The position numbers were made by a program, and so were the translations under genes. 64,000 nt of DNA from Agelaius tricolor (Eukaryota > Chordata > Aves > Passeriformes > Icteridae), in contig JALJCS010000054.1 in assembly GCA_023055355.1 (NCBI GenBank), positions 1 to 64,000 of the forward strand, read 5' to 3'. The notes below the pieces were generated by a model, which saw only the letters and a program-made list of their open reading frames with translations, did not search any database and had not been told where the DNA came from. Of the stretch, positions 11,908-23,440 are shown piece by piece. How positions within the stretch are numbered: the first letter of the stretch is position 1; every line of letters starts with the position of its first letter.

Positions 11908-14655
11908 ATGAGGCTGGGAGGAAAACCACAGCCCCTGAAGGGAAAAAAAAAAATCCCAGCACACCTGGAGATCTACCAGAGGCAGCAGAAGGGTGCCTGG
12001 CATCACTGGGCAACAAAACAGGAATATTCAAGGCAGATTTTTACCTAAATGGGCTGATTAAAACATTATCTGCATGCAAATAGCTACAAGAAATCAACTC
12101 AGGAGGTCCTGAAAACAGTGTAGGAGATAGCAATGCCCCAGAAAGATTTAAATCCACTCTGAAGCTCTTCACCCCAGTAAACTTTTGGAAGAGGAAGTGC
12201 TGCTCAGAGAGACACTGAGAAGGAAGGTGCTTTTAAAGAGCCCCAATCTGATGCCAAATTGGTGCTCCAGCCCAGAGACTCAGACCTGCAGGGACACAGG
12301 CTTTGCCTTCCTGATGTATAAACACATCCTCTAGAAAACCTTACAGGAGGGAATGTTTCTGTTAAATAATTCTTCAGAACTCCCTTTATATTTAACATAA
12401 AGGAACCTGAATGCTCCTCCTGCCACAGGGGTGCATGGATGTGTTGCTTATTCCCCTATCCCCTTACCAGAAGTATCCCCAAAGGATTTTCACCATTTCT
12501 TTGCTTCCCAGAAGGGTTTCATTCCCCCAGATCCTTGTTTTTAGGACTCAGAACTCAGCATTATCTAAACTTAACATCACACCCCTTGGAAATGTCCCAT
12601 TTCTGTGATTTTTGGAGAACACAAAGCAGTCCTCTGACATTTCCAGGGCTATCCTGAGTCACTTGGATATAAAGTTTTGCTTCATGGATTTATCTAAACA
12701 GTGTCCTCCAGCAGAGTGGGATGACATCCCAGGCAGAAAACAACTCCATGGCTTTGAGGCTCAGCAGGCACTCAAGGCTCAAACCATGGATTATTTGCAA
12801 GGAGCTGGGTATTCCTCTGAGGATGGAAATGGTGTGGGGAGGTTTTAAGTTATGCCACGGGGCACTGTGGTAAATGAAACCCCAGAACTCATTTTCACAG
12901 TGGCTGGCTGGGAAAAATAAAGCATCATATTGAAGGGATAAAGCAGGAAGCATCCTCCTGCCTGCTCCCTGCCAGGCAAACACCCACCCACACACAGGCT
13001 CAGGGATCAGACGTGGCTGTTTTCAAACCAAAGCCTTTTCCTCGCTGCATTGAACAATTCCCCTCCTCAGCTTCCTCCAGCTCACCCACTGCAATAAAAC
13101 CAGCTAATAAAGAGTCACTGGGTGCAGCAGTGACAGCTCCCACAGACCTCCCCACCCTCCAACCCCAAAAAAAAAGAAAAAAGCTGTTTGGATTTAGCAG
13201 GAGCACCACGTTCTCCAGGTTGACTCATCACAATTTAGCCCACCCAAACAATTAATATCCGAGGCTGCCTCCCAGAGGTGAGCTGCAAGAGGAAGGCACC
13301 CTGCACATCCAGAGTCATGCAGGAGATCCACTCCTCATCCACTGGATTTCTTGGCCAGCATTTCACAGCTGAGCAGGACAATTTCAGCAGCAAGGCATCA
13401 ACAACATTTGGGATTTGGCTGTTGGACTATTCTAGCTACTCTCCTCCTTTTTGCTTTTTTGGGTTTTGGTTTTTTATTTTATTTTTTTACAGTTTTTTTG
13501 AGGTTTTGTTTTCCTGAGGGGAGATTTTGTTTTGCTGGACCCTCTAAAAAGTGATTTAACTCTTGCAAGGATTTCTTGCTTAAGCACTACATGGAGAGGA
13601 GAGACAGCAAACACCTCCAGAGATGCCACAAGCTGGCAAAGGCCCAAGATCAGGCCAGTTGAGGCTCTTCAGTAGACTTTTCCTGAAACATTTAAATAAT
13701 TTAGAAAGCATTAACTCTTACTGACAGCTTCTCAGGCAGCTCTTTCCCTTGCAGGGCCCTATCAGAAGCTTCATCACTCTTAATCCAAAAGAAAAAGAGA
13801 TACTGCAACAGCCCCAAACCTTGGTTAGGGTTGAAAATGGATTTTAAAAGATGCCTGAGATCTTTTTCTCTGCTGAAATGCCTTCTTTGTACAGACAGGT
13901 CTTCCAGAGGCCACCACCTGCCACTTATCTGCAGTGGCACTGTGTAAACCATGCAAAAATGGTTAAGAGACAGTCTGACAACATTTTACTGACTTGGGGC
14001 TATTCAGAGGGTGGGAGCTGCTCCCTGCAGGGGTTTAAATGTGTAATTACTGCAAAAATTAAGCAGCAGAGAGGAGTAAACTGGTGGGAATAAGCCTTTC
14101 TTGGGGGTTGAGTGGAAGAGATGCTGCAGCACCACCAGTCTCACTCTGGAACATCCCTCCCTCCTCCAGGGTACCAGGGTCATGTTTTGGAACAAAGTGA
14201 ATTTCTAGAAAGTTTTTTTCCCCCTGCTATCTTATCACCAGCAGGAATGAAAACAGCTGCTGAAAAGGCAGCAGTGGCTGAGCCAAGCTCTAACAGCAAA
14301 GTTGTTCCTGCATCCCTTCCCACCAGCACCCCCCAAAAAGGCACTGAATGCAACAGATCTAACCCATAGAAAACCAGAAGTTAGGCCAAACCTAAGGTCT
14401 GTACTGGAAACAGAGCACTGAACCCAGCCACCTGATCACCAAACACATTTTCAGTTGTGCTTCTCATCAAGACTCAGGAAGAAAAATTTCCCTCTGCCAC
14501 AAAAAGCAAGAAGAGCCCAAAGGATCCCCAAATGGCCACAGAGCTGCTCTCTGCAGCCTCAGAAACAGGGTCTGCAATTCCCACCAGCTTCAGCAGGACA
14601 ACACAAATCACTCCATGCAGTTTCCCATGTTTGGGAGCCATAAAACAACATCAGT

Positions 14656-14685
14656 GACAACAACAACAACACCAACAACAACACA
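14656..14685. repeat. (AAC)n microsatellite
   Basis: An interrupted run of AAC/ACA triplets. Confidence 0.85.
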
Positions 14686-15326
14686 GGTGGGGGGAGAGGC
14701 AGCAGCAGCAGATCCCATTTTCCAGTCCATCATCAATCCAAAATTAAAATGCCCCAGTCCAGTGATGAAATAACTGCAGACTGACAAGCTGAGAGATAAT
14801 GTTATTCATTAGGATGTTGTTTGTGGTTCCTCTGCAAGGCTTCCACGGCTACAGCACCAGGGATGATGTTTGGGAGCATTTCAGACACACCACATCCATG
14901 ATTTTGTCTCCACTCAGCACTGCACTTCCCCCAAGTGAAACAGCTCTATGTAAAGCTCACTGACAGGCTGGGAGGATGTTTTGCCATTAATTAAGAGAAA
15001 AACCAGAACAGAGAAGCTCTTCAGTGCTCATCTCCCCATGCATACCTTGAAACTAAATTCAAACCCCGACAGCCAGCGCTCTGGTTAATTTAAATGGAAT
15101 TCAAAAGGCATTCTCCATCCTTAAACACAGAGACACCCAGCACAGGCAATAGATACCATCACTAAGCACAGCAAAGCCCATAGAAAATACATCAAGCACT
15201 GCCTTACTTTAGTGAATTAAATAATTCAAGAGCTGGCAGAGCTGCTTTTTCAGATTTCCTGACCAAATGCATCACCCAGCAACAGCAGCGCTTCGGTCTG
15301 GGAGGGGTTTTAAGACCACAACTTAC

Positions 15327-15503
15327 CTGCACTACTTCTCCAAGAGACAGAGATGCCTCTGCTCCCCTCAGGGCTGCTCCCCCCAGCCAGCAGCACTTGT
15401 CCCCAAAGGCCACTCGCTCAGGTGGCCGAGGCAGAGCCGGCTCCTGCTTTTTCACTGGCTCCAACATGAATCCATCCAGAGCATCTTTGTCCCTCACTTC
15501 CAA
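15327..15503 (-). CDS. Candidate alternative first exon with GTAAGT donor
   Basis: The minus strand carries an excellent donor, GTGCAG/GTAAGT, at the lower edge of this interval. The sequence before it is an open, GC-rich frame that includes the peptide LDGFMLEPVKKQEPALPRPP. A CCAATTGG box and CpG-containing sequence (GCGAGCGGCGG) sit at 15500-15520, upstream on this strand, so the exon may begin a transcript at an alternative promoter. There is no ATG at the head of the frame, although an internal ATG codes for the Met of GFMLEP. The upper edge is therefore uncertain, and the exon may be non-coding. Confidence 0.25.
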
Positions 15504-15507
15504 TTGG
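15500..15507 (-). promoter_or_regulatory. CCAAT-box-like motif
   Basis: CCAATTGG is self-complementary, next to a small CpG cluster (GCGAGCGGCGG at 15508-15518). On the minus strand it would lie upstream of the candidate first exon ending at 15327. It is suggestive only. Confidence 0.25.
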
Positions 15508-16309
15508 CGAGCGGCGGATGGGTGGAGTGAGAGCGCGACCCATTAGCTCCCAGATGGACACCTCCAGCCCAGCTCTGCCAAACCCACACCTGGGCAGCAC
15601 CTCTGCACATGCCACCACTGCCCCAAACGAGGATTTGGGATGTCTCCTCCTGCAGCCACCCGGATCCCACCACCTCTCAGAGCTGTTTGCCTCCAAGAGC
15701 AGAAACAGAGTAGTTAAAGCGACCCAGCGCTCCGGAGAGTTTTGCTGGATGCAGGATGGAGAAAGCTCCTGTGCCTCCTTAAAAAAGAAAAAAAAGCTCT
15801 GTGCCAGCCAGAGCTGAAGTGAGAAGATGCTGTACCTTACAGAGAGAAGTACAGGGAAAGCCAGAGGATGAAAAAAAAAAAGGAGGAGGGGGGAGAAAAA
15901 AAACCTGCTGCTGAGAGGGAGATAGAGCAAATTCCTTAAAGATACAGCTGCCCTGCCTGCTGGGCTCTGGTGCTTCATCCAGCTCAGCTGCACGGCAGCA
16001 GCAGTGCAAGGGTTAATGCATGCATGCAGTGGAATGAGAAACAGGGCAGCAAGTCTGAGCTCCAGCAGCAAGTTGCAGAAATTAGAGCTGAAAGACCTCA
16101 CCTCATCCGAGGGGACTTAAATCCCAGCCTGTGTGCCCAGCACTGGACCGTGAGGTGCCTAAAAAGCTTTGGAGGGAAGATGCCACATCCTCTCCTCCTG
16201 CTCCAGCCTATTCTACACTGCTTCACTTTCCTTACAATTCCAGATTTTCAGCACAATAAGCCAAGTCTCCCCCGGAGACTTAACCCCCAGAGGAATGGTC
16301 TAAGCTGGC

Positions 16310-16353
16310 CAAACAAACAAACAACAACAAAAAAACAACAACAACAACAAACC
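16310..16353. repeat. (CAAA)n/(CAA)n microsatellite
   Basis: Runs of CAAA, then CAA repeats with an A-rich interruption. Confidence 0.9.
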
Positions 16354-16814
16354 TCCCCAAAGCAACATCAACTCAGAAAAGGCAGAACCCTACAAGAAGA
16401 AGACAGAAATAAACAGCAAATTATCCAAATGCTGGCAAGGCTGGGTCACTCCCCTACTACAGCAACTCTGACAATCCCTGTGAGTTCAGTAAAATAATTC
16501 CCAGCGATGATATTTACCAGGAGGCAGCAAACACTTCCCAGAGCACAGCAAGGGGAGGCAGCACCTGGCTGGGGAAGGGGCATCCCTTTAGCAGCCACAA
16601 GCCCCCATCCCCAGGCCCTGCCCCAGGCTGGTTTCCTCTGCACAGAACCACAGGCAAAGCGTGTTTTTAAACACCTCCCACGCCTTTTCTCTGCTGAGAC
16701 TGCTCAGCCAGTCTCCTCCATATTTTTTTTTTTCCCCCTTGCCATGCCACCTGACAAGCTTTTCCAGGTAAGGCACATCACAGACTGGCAATAAGATGCT
16801 AAGGAGGTAGAGCG

Positions 16815-16880
16815 TGGTTCAGAAAGTGTTTGAGGATGGAAGAGACCCCTGGAGGTCTCCAGTCCCACTCCTTGCTCCAC
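16815..16880 (-). mobile_element. CR1 LINE, short degraded fragment
   Basis: 'gtgtttgaggatggaagaga' followed by 'ggaggtctccagtcccact' resembles a CR1 subfamily terminus ending in 'gaggttggaagagacc'. Confidence 0.5.
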
Positions 16881-17798
16881 CTTTAAAGAGAAATCAGGGC
16901 AATACAACACCAGACATCTTCCCCAAAGAAAGTTTTATAAGAAGCTGAGACTCCAATCCCTAGGATCAACACTTACAGAGCTCAGCCCCTAAACCAGCAG
17001 GATTCACCAAGCTCCCCATATGACATTAAAGCAAGATTTGAACCAAGCTGGAATTTTTAAGGTAACTCCTCATAGTGAGACAAACCTGCAGAGAGCATCC
17101 TCAAACCTTCCTGTATCCCCACACCTGATACCTTCACTAACAGTTCAGAGGATACCTGACAGCATCACAGCCCCAGAGGTGAACCGAGCCCGCCGAGCCT
17201 CCAGCAGGTATTTCAGGTTTCACACAGTGCCGGATCCATTTCAGCAAGTGAACAAGCTCAGGAAACAAAAGACTGCCTCAGATCAGTTTCTATTTTTAAT
17301 TTTTTTCCACGCTGAGGTTGTTTATCAGCTCTCCCTGGGTATAGCAGGGACCAGAGCTGCTCCTTGGTGGAGATGCCAAACTGTGGGACCAGGACACCAT
17401 CACCACAACCACACCAAGTCCCACCTGTGCTGCTCCCATCTCCAAACCCTCCTCAAACCCCACCTGGGCTGCACTGCTGCCCCGTCCCAACCCTTCCAAA
17501 CCCTGGGCACGCACCATCCACCGGCCTGCTCCACCTCTGCTGCACCAAACGCTGCGGCCACGGGGCCAAATCCTGGGAAGAGCCAGCACTGGCCCCAAAC
17601 TGGCCATAGGGAGAGCGCAGGAAGGTGAGCCGGGGGTAGCAGAAGGACGCCGGCTCCATCAGCACGGAGAAGAGAGGAGAGCCAGGTACGAAGCAAACCG
17701 CGTCTCCCTTCGCCTCCTGCAGCGTGTACTGTTGGGACATGCAGTCTCAGAGCCTTCTCCCAGAGAAGTTCCTTTTTTCCCCAAAGGATTTAGTGCAA

Positions 17799-17799
17799 A

Positions 17800-17830
<31 letters not shown>
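17799..17830. repeat. (TAA)n microsatellite with A tail
   Basis: About seven ATA/TAA units followed by ten A residues. Confidence 0.9.
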
Positions 17831-17922
17831 GAGTAATAAAAGAAAGCCCAAAGACGGCGGAGCAGCCCCGCTGCTGCTGTCAGAGCCCAGCAGAGCACAC
17901 TGGCAAGGCAGCGTCTCCAGGC

Positions 17923-17932
17923 TGTATTTAAA
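17923..17932 (-). promoter_or_regulatory. TATA-like motif, possible minor promoter
   Basis: On the minus strand GGGGCGTTTAAATACAGCC places a TTTAAATA box in GC-rich sequence. The next ~30 bases lead into GC-rich DNA, as at a TATA promoter. No downstream exon could be closed with confidence. Confidence 0.2.
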
Positions 17933-18107
17933 CGCCCCTCTCAGAAAGCAGAGATGCAGCACAGGAAGAGACAAATTCCAGCTCTGCGTCGGGCTGATAA
18001 GCCAGGTTTATAATATTCAAGAAGTATTGGCATTACTACAGTTCCTCCCCTCACCCCAACCTCCTCCCGCAACGAATATCTTGTGCAGGAGCTTGTTGTG
18101 CACAATA

Positions 18108-18114
18108 AGCAAAA

Positions 18115-18147
<33 letters not shown>

Positions 18148-18172
18148 CCCAATCCCTAAAAAAAAAAAACTA
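18108..18172. repeat. A-rich low-complexity tract
   Basis: Runs of A interrupted by single G residues, then a second A run. Confidence 0.9.
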
Positions 18173-19732
18173 GAAAAATCAGCCTGTTCCGGTGGGAACA
18201 GCCAACACGTTGAATAAAACAAACACACGCGTGTTAAGCCCTGGGGACGCAATTAGGCTCGGAGCAGGGGGAAGAGGTGTTTCACTCCTGGAAAAGGAGA
18301 ATAAACCTGGTGCCTCACACCTCATCCCGTGGGGTGGCTCATCCCAGGGGGGCACTGCAGGGTGCCAGCACCTGCCCCAACACCAGGACAGCAGGAAGGT
18401 CACCTCATCCTCCTCCCGAGTTGCTCTGTCCTCCTAATTTCCACTCCTGAGCCCCTCTCAGTGGGTAACACCCAGCAACAACTCCACCTCCACTGTTTGC
18501 CCAGCTGAACACCTTGAGACAAACGTTGCCCAGGACTCAGCACTGACCAGCTGAGATCTTCTCTCCACCAGCTTCAAATCTTGGTTTTCCCCAGCACAGC
18601 CCCCATTCAGCACTGCTGGCATCCATTCCCACCATGGCACAGCTGCCACAGCCCCTCCAGCCTTTCTCCTGCCACTTCCAACAGCTCCTTCAAAGCTGAG
18701 GAACTCCAAAGGATGTGTGGGGAAGCAAAGCCCTCACCCAACCCCAGCATAAAGTGTAACCCACTCCAAGGCCTTGGTTCTCAAGTTTTCCTCCCCATGT
18801 TTTTGCACTTTCTCAGCAAATCTCTGACGATTGACACTACTCTTGCTCTGCTCTGTACCCAAATCTCATCAGATTCCCTACCCAATCTCAGAGCTCAGAA
18901 CCTCCTTCAGTAGCAGAGGTAGAGTGAAGCCCTCAGTCCTGCTGGTTTTAACTGGGAGTCAGAGCCAGGGGTGAATTTAGAAAGAGGGAATAGAAGAACC
19001 CATGGAGCACTGAGTGACAGCAAAGCCCTTTGATGGCACAGCCAGCACTGACAGATGCAGGAGCCCTCAGAGCCGCAGTCTGCAGAGAGCCTTTGTGGAG
19101 AGCTCAGCCCAGAGCAGAGCTAGGAAGTTGTATTTCTAATAAAAAAGAGAAATAAAAAACAAAACTTGGTTTTCAGCATCGCCAGGTCCCAGCACCAACT
19201 GCTGAAGGAGCTGCTCTGCAAACTGCACAGTCACACAGCACTGCTCAGACTCAAGTAAGGATAACTTTGAGGAATTGCCTTGGCATTCCCAGTTTTTTAC
19301 CACACTGCATCCCAGTTTGGATGGGAATAGCAAAGGCAGCTTGGATTTAACCAGTGCTGGATGTCTTAACAAGGATTTGCATATTTAGAGGGTAGATAAC
19401 ACCTCCACGGTGATGATGATGAGTTATTAAAGTTTCCCAGGCTTTGTTTCCTCCCAGGGCAATCCTACACAAGGAACCAGGACTGAAGTGGGTTCACATT
19501 AGGAGGAGGTAGCTCAAGTGCCACCTAGCCTACTGAAACATAAAGGTTCTGAGTACCCTGTGGCTTCCCAGAGACATCTCAATCACAGCACACTATTAGA
19601 ATGACTTTAAAAAACCCAAAAAAGCAGCTTTCCCCAGTTAATGTGATTTAACACCTGTCCTTAAGTATAAAGTACCAATGCAGAACATGGGTGCAGTTCT
19701 GCCAGGATGGAATTGGAGGTTTCAGGCTTATT

Positions 19733-19975
19733 CAGGCAAATAAAACAGCACCAGGCTAAACTGGGTAATTCCAGACTAAAATCCAACTTTTCAACTAAAG
19801 CTTGACCTTGAGCCTAACTCTTACCTCAGCTGCCTCCTGCAAGAATGATCAAACCAAACAACAAGCAGGCAAATTGAACAGCACCAAGCTAAGTCTGATA
19901 ATTCTGGATTAAATTCCAACTCTGAAGCTAAAATCTGACCCTAACTCTTACCTCAGCTCCCTTCTGCTGAAATAT
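19733..19975. repeat. Diverged tandem duplication, 133-bp unit, two copies
   Basis: Copy one begins 'caggcaaataaaacagcac' at 19733; copy two begins 'caggcaaattgaacagcac' at 19866. Both run through 'cctaactcttacctcagct'-type sequence. The spacing is 133 bp. Each copy contains a minus-strand donor-like CTGAG/GTAAGA without a usable exon. Confidence 0.8.
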
Positions 19976-20756
19976 CCAACTTCTCACTGACACTTTCCTT
20001 TAAGCCAGCGCAGAAAACTTCCCTTGTGGATCCTTTCCCTTTGAAACCCAAGACATCTTTGTTTTCACACTGACTCAACACAAAAATAAAGCTTGTTTTA
20101 ATAAATGTTTACAGCCTCAAATGATTTACTAAGCTTTACTAGAAGTCAAGCCACTCTGAGCTTACACACAGATATCTTATGCCACCGGGTGGGTCAAGCA
20201 AGGGCTCCAGTTAAAAAAAACCCCAACCCTTCTTTTTATCTGCATTTATTTAAACAAGCTGAAGCATTCAAACTGCCAAGGAACAACAGGAGAGCCGGAG
20301 GGGAACTTCCTCTGCGGTCCATCATTCTTAGGGAGCACCAACTGTACAAAAGCCACAGATATTTCAAAACTGGAGGGCTCTGGCTGAGATGGATTAGCCA
20401 ACAAATCCCGATTATAGCCGGGAAGCGGCGACGCGCGGCTCGCAGGGGGGGTGGCAATCACTGAGGTTGCTGTGCAGACAGGACTCCGAGTGTTGCCTCG
20501 CTGTTCCAGCCTCCCAAAAAACCCCAAAAAAGCAGCCACAAACCCCAGAGCAGGAAGCCAGGTGAGGCACAGCTGGATTTACTCAATCCTGGGTCAAGCG
20601 GTTTACCCCATGCACCAGCACTTGAGGAGCAGGAATTTGGCAGAGGAGGGACAAGGCTGGGCTCACACCTAGAGACAATCCAGGAGAAATCCTGCAAACA
20701 CTGAAACAGCTTGGGGGAAAGGAGAAAATTCCCTGAGGGTTCTCCACGTGCAAATC

Positions 20757-20905
20757 CACACAGAGAAGCTGTGGCTGCTCCTGAATCCCAGGAAGTGCCC
20801 AAGGCCAGGTTGGACAGGGCTTGGAGCAACCTGGGCTGGTGGAAGGTGTCCCTGTCCATGGCAGGGGTGGAATGAGATGGACTTTAAGGTCCAAAACCCA
20901 AACCT
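20757..20905 (+). mobile_element. CR1 LINE, 3' end, source of adjacent minisatellite
   Basis: Plus-strand CR1 landmarks run in order: 'ggaagtgcccaaggccaggt', 'gacagggcttggagcaacct', 'ggaaggtgtccctgtccatg', then 'aaacccaaaccttcccatga'. The terminus passes directly into the 38-bp tandem array. Confidence 0.85.
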
Positions 20906-21515
20906 TCCCATGATTTTCTATTCCTGCAGGACAGCCTAAACCTTCCCACGATTTTCTATTCCTGCAGGACATCCCAAACCTTTCCATGATTTTCTACTCC
21001 TGCAGGACATCCCAAACCTTTCCATGATTTTCTACTCCTGCAGGACAGCCCAAACCTTCCCACGATTTTCTACTCCTGCAGGACAGCCTAAACCTTCCCA
21101 TGATTTTCTATTCCTGCAGGACATCCCAAACCTTTCCACGATTTTCTATTCCTGCAGGACATCCCAAACCTTTCCACGATTTTCTATTCCTGCAGGACAT
21201 CCCAAACCTTTCCACGATTTTCTATTCCTGCAGGACATCCCAAACCTTTCCACGATTTTCTATTCCTGCAGGACATCCCAAACCTTTCCACGATTTTCTA
21301 TTCCTGCAGGACATCCCAAACCTTTCCACGATTTTCTATTCCTGCAGGACATCCCAAACCTTTCCACGATTTTCTATTCCTGCAGAACATCCCAAACCTT
21401 TCCATGATTTTCTATTCCTGATTTTCTATTCCTGCAGAACATCCCAAACCTTTCCACGATTTTCTATTCTTGCAGGACAGCCCAAACCTTCCCATGATTT
21501 TCTGCTCCTGCAGGC
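20899..21515. repeat. 38-bp minisatellite, about 16 copies
   Basis: Units of the type 'cacgattttctattcctgca' plus 'ggacatcccaaacctttc' repeat with very few substitutions. Because 38 is not a multiple of 3, translation cycles through three frames and gives a repeating 38-residue pattern (IFYSCRTSQTFP and so on). That frame is a by-product of the repeat. One partial unit is duplicated near 21400-21435. The unit includes the CR1 3'-terminal sequence. Confidence 0.95.
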
Positions 21516-21539
21516 ACCACCAGGTCTCCAAATGCCAAC

Positions 21540-22349
21540 ACGGCCGTGAAAAAGCAGCAGAGCTAAGGCAGAACATCAGCTCTAAATGAAAACTTTTCCA
21601 TTAAACCGGAACGGGGAAAGCTCCGGAGGCACAAACCCACCCTGAACACCGATCCTCACCAGAGGTGCGGGGACAGCACGGGTGACAAAGCTGCTGTGCC
21701 ACCTACAGTCACTTCTGGTCCAACACAAAGTCCCTGCAGCGGTCCCTGTCACTTCAGCCGGTGTCACCCAGCGCTGCCGCGGCCATGCCGCTGAAGGAAG
21801 CGCTTCCTCTGCAGGGCAGCGGGGAGACACCGCACAAAATAACTCTGAAAGTTCACCCGAAATCACACAGAGAGCTCCCCAGTTCATTTAAACCCTTCCT
21901 CCCCCCCTACATTTCAAATTAACTCCTTGCTGGGGGTCTTGCCCAGCACGCACAACTGTCCCAGCTCTTCGCATTAAAGTTTCGCTTTTTCTGCCTTTTT
22001 TTTTTCCCCTCCCCTCCTTTTTATTGCGGTTTTTACACCAACACGAAGTCAGGCAACCTTATCCGCTCGGCAGAGCTGAGCAGCACCCGGTGCCCTCCGC
22101 TCCATGCTGGGTGCAAAACAAGGCAAAGTAAAAACGGGGCATAAAACACCCCCAGAACAGCCAGAGCCCAACTTTCCATCGCTCCTTTTCCCCTCTGTCC
22201 TCCTGTCCCACCGCATCCCCGGGGCTGGAACATCCCGCTCTGCTCAAGCAGCTCAACTTTAGGAGTGTCACCAACACAAAAAAATAAAAAATAAAAAAAA
22301 TTTAAAAAAACAAAGCAAAGGGAAGATTTTTCACCCCCCTATCCCACGA
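21540..22349. other. GC-rich shoulder upstream of nothing certain
   Basis: GC and CpG content rises at about 21600-21850. A minus-strand donor-like TCTG/GTGAGG near 21660 follows an open frame, but no acceptor or start codon defines an exon. A T-run lies at 21998-22010 and an A/T-rich stretch at 22278-22315. Confidence 0.3.
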
Positions 22350-22505
22350 GGGAAAACCAGAACACATCCCCCTCCAAGCCCACCGCATCCCGCCGCGACC
22401 CCTGCGCTGTGCAACAAGCAGAAGCCGGGGTGGCAAGCGGGGGTGGCAGGGGGACAGCCGGGTTCCCCCGGTCCCCCCGGAGCCCCTCGGAGCCCTGTCC
22501 CTCAC

Positions 22506-22557
22506 CGCAGGGCTGGAGGTGGAAGAGCCGCCGGGCTGCCATGGCCGCGCCGCTCAT
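22506..22557 (-). CDS. Candidate first coding exon in CpG island
   Basis: On the minus strand two in-frame ATGs open a frame reading MSGAAMAARRLFHLQPC plus one base. It ends at a good donor, CCTGCG/GTGAGG. The second ATG, at 22542-22540, has a strong context (GGCCATGG). A five-codon upstream frame (MVRTG) overlaps just before. The Arg-rich, hydrophobic start could be a mitochondrial or membrane-targeting sequence, but 17 residues are too few to say. The exon ends in phase 1, which fits the candidate at 4533-4583. I do not recognise the protein. The 5' UTR would extend up to about 22650. Confidence 0.4.
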
Positions 22558-22667
22558 CCCGTCCGCACCATCGCCGCGCCTTCGCCTTCCCCGCCGCCGC
22601 CGACGGGGGCGGGGGGGGCAGAACTTCTTTATTTATTTTCCCCCGCCGAAAATAAATAAATAATGAA

Positions 22668-22782
22668 GAAGGAAAAAAAAAAAAAGAGAGAGAGAACTGG
22701 GTTTTCACCCCCACCCCCCCCCCCCCGCACGCGCGCCAATTAAAAAAAAAAAATTAAATAAAATAATAATAAAAAAATAAAG
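22668..22782. repeat. Homopolymer cluster splitting the CpG island
   Basis: A-run, GA-run, a C-run of about 14 residues, then an A/T-rich run with TAA units. Confidence 0.9.
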
Positions 22783-22939
22783 CTGGAGAAAGTCCCGAGC
22801 GAGGAGCGCGGCTGGGAGGGGAAGGGACAGGCGGTGTCACAGGCGGCCGGGTCCTAAAGCCCGCCCGCGGCCCCGGCGGGGACAGCGACACCGCAAAGCC
22901 AGATCCGGCCCGCAGAACCCTCCTCGGGCAGCCTACAGA

Positions 22940-23440
22940 AATTTTTATATCATATATTGCGTTGGAAGGGACCTCAGAGTTCAGCCAGTTCCAGCCCTGG
23001 CCATGCAGGGGCAATTTACACCAGCCCAGGTTGCACCAAGCCCCGTCCAACCTGGCCTTGGGGACTTCCAGGCATCCACAGCGTCTCTGGGCACCCTGTG
23101 CCAGGGCCTCACCATCCTCTTATTGAAAAAATCCTTTCTAATATTAATTCATGTCAATATGGACGCATATCCTTCAGGTTAAGATCACCCCCCACCTTGT
23201 TCCAGCACAACAGGCCCTTGGATTGAGGCTCTTCCCTTCAATGAAAAATTAAATCTTAATTCTTCAGATTAAAACCATTCCCCCCTTGTTCCAGCACAAC
23301 AGGCCCTTGGATTGAGGCTCTTCCCTTCAATGAAAAATTAAACCTTAATTCTTCAGATTAAAACCATTCCCCCCTTGTTCCAGCACAACAGGCCCTTGGA
23401 TTGAGGCTCTTCCCTTCAAGGAAAAATTAAATCTGTATTC
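22940..23440 (-). mobile_element. CR1 LINE carrying an internal triplication
   Basis: It starts with 'gcgttggaagggacctcaga' and passes through 'ccaacctggccttggggact' and 'gggcaccctgtgccagggcc'. It then reads 'cttgttccagcacaacaggc' three times. The element runs on the minus strand. Confidence 0.85.
23196..23440. repeat. 89-bp tandem triplication within CR1
   Basis: The landmark 'cttgttccagcacaacaggc' recurs at 23196, 23285 and 23374, spacing 89 bp each time, with only a few substitutions. Confidence 0.9.

Larger units (their letters stand above)
10524..15326. other. No gene recognised; contains two microsatellites
   Basis: Open frames at 11057-12083 occur on both strands in GC-richer DNA without fitting splice signals or codon preference. 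I cannot support an exon here. Confidence 0.35.
15520..17890. other. No gene supported; GC-richer patch at 17.5-17.75 kb
   Basis: A CpG-containing patch around 17530-17750 has open frames on both strands and one plus-strand donor-like site (GGAAG/GTGAGC near 17626), but no exon I can close at both ends. A long minus-strand frame at 15418-16101 lacks splice signals. Confidence 0.3.
22350..22930. promoter_or_regulatory. CpG island, probable promoter
   Basis: CpG dinucleotides are dense, especially at 22520-22620 (GCCGCGCC, CCGCCGCCGACGG) and 22795-22925 (GCGAGGAGCGCGG, GCCCGCCCGCGGCC). The two halves are separated by A-runs and a C-run at 22668-22782. There is no TATA box, as in most CpG-island promoters. 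The minus-strand first exon at 22506 shows the likely main direction. Confidence 0.6.

Noticed and set aside
15418..16101. 227-codon minus-strand open frame
   Set aside because: It has no good start codon and is low-complexity in parts (Phe runs from A-rich DNA). Only its lower edge overlaps a plausible donor.
20899..21515. CRISPR-like regular repeats or a repeat protein gene
   Set aside because: The 38-bp units are contiguous with no unique spacers. The frame cycles because 38 is not a multiple of 3, and the array derives from a CR1 tail in a vertebrate context.
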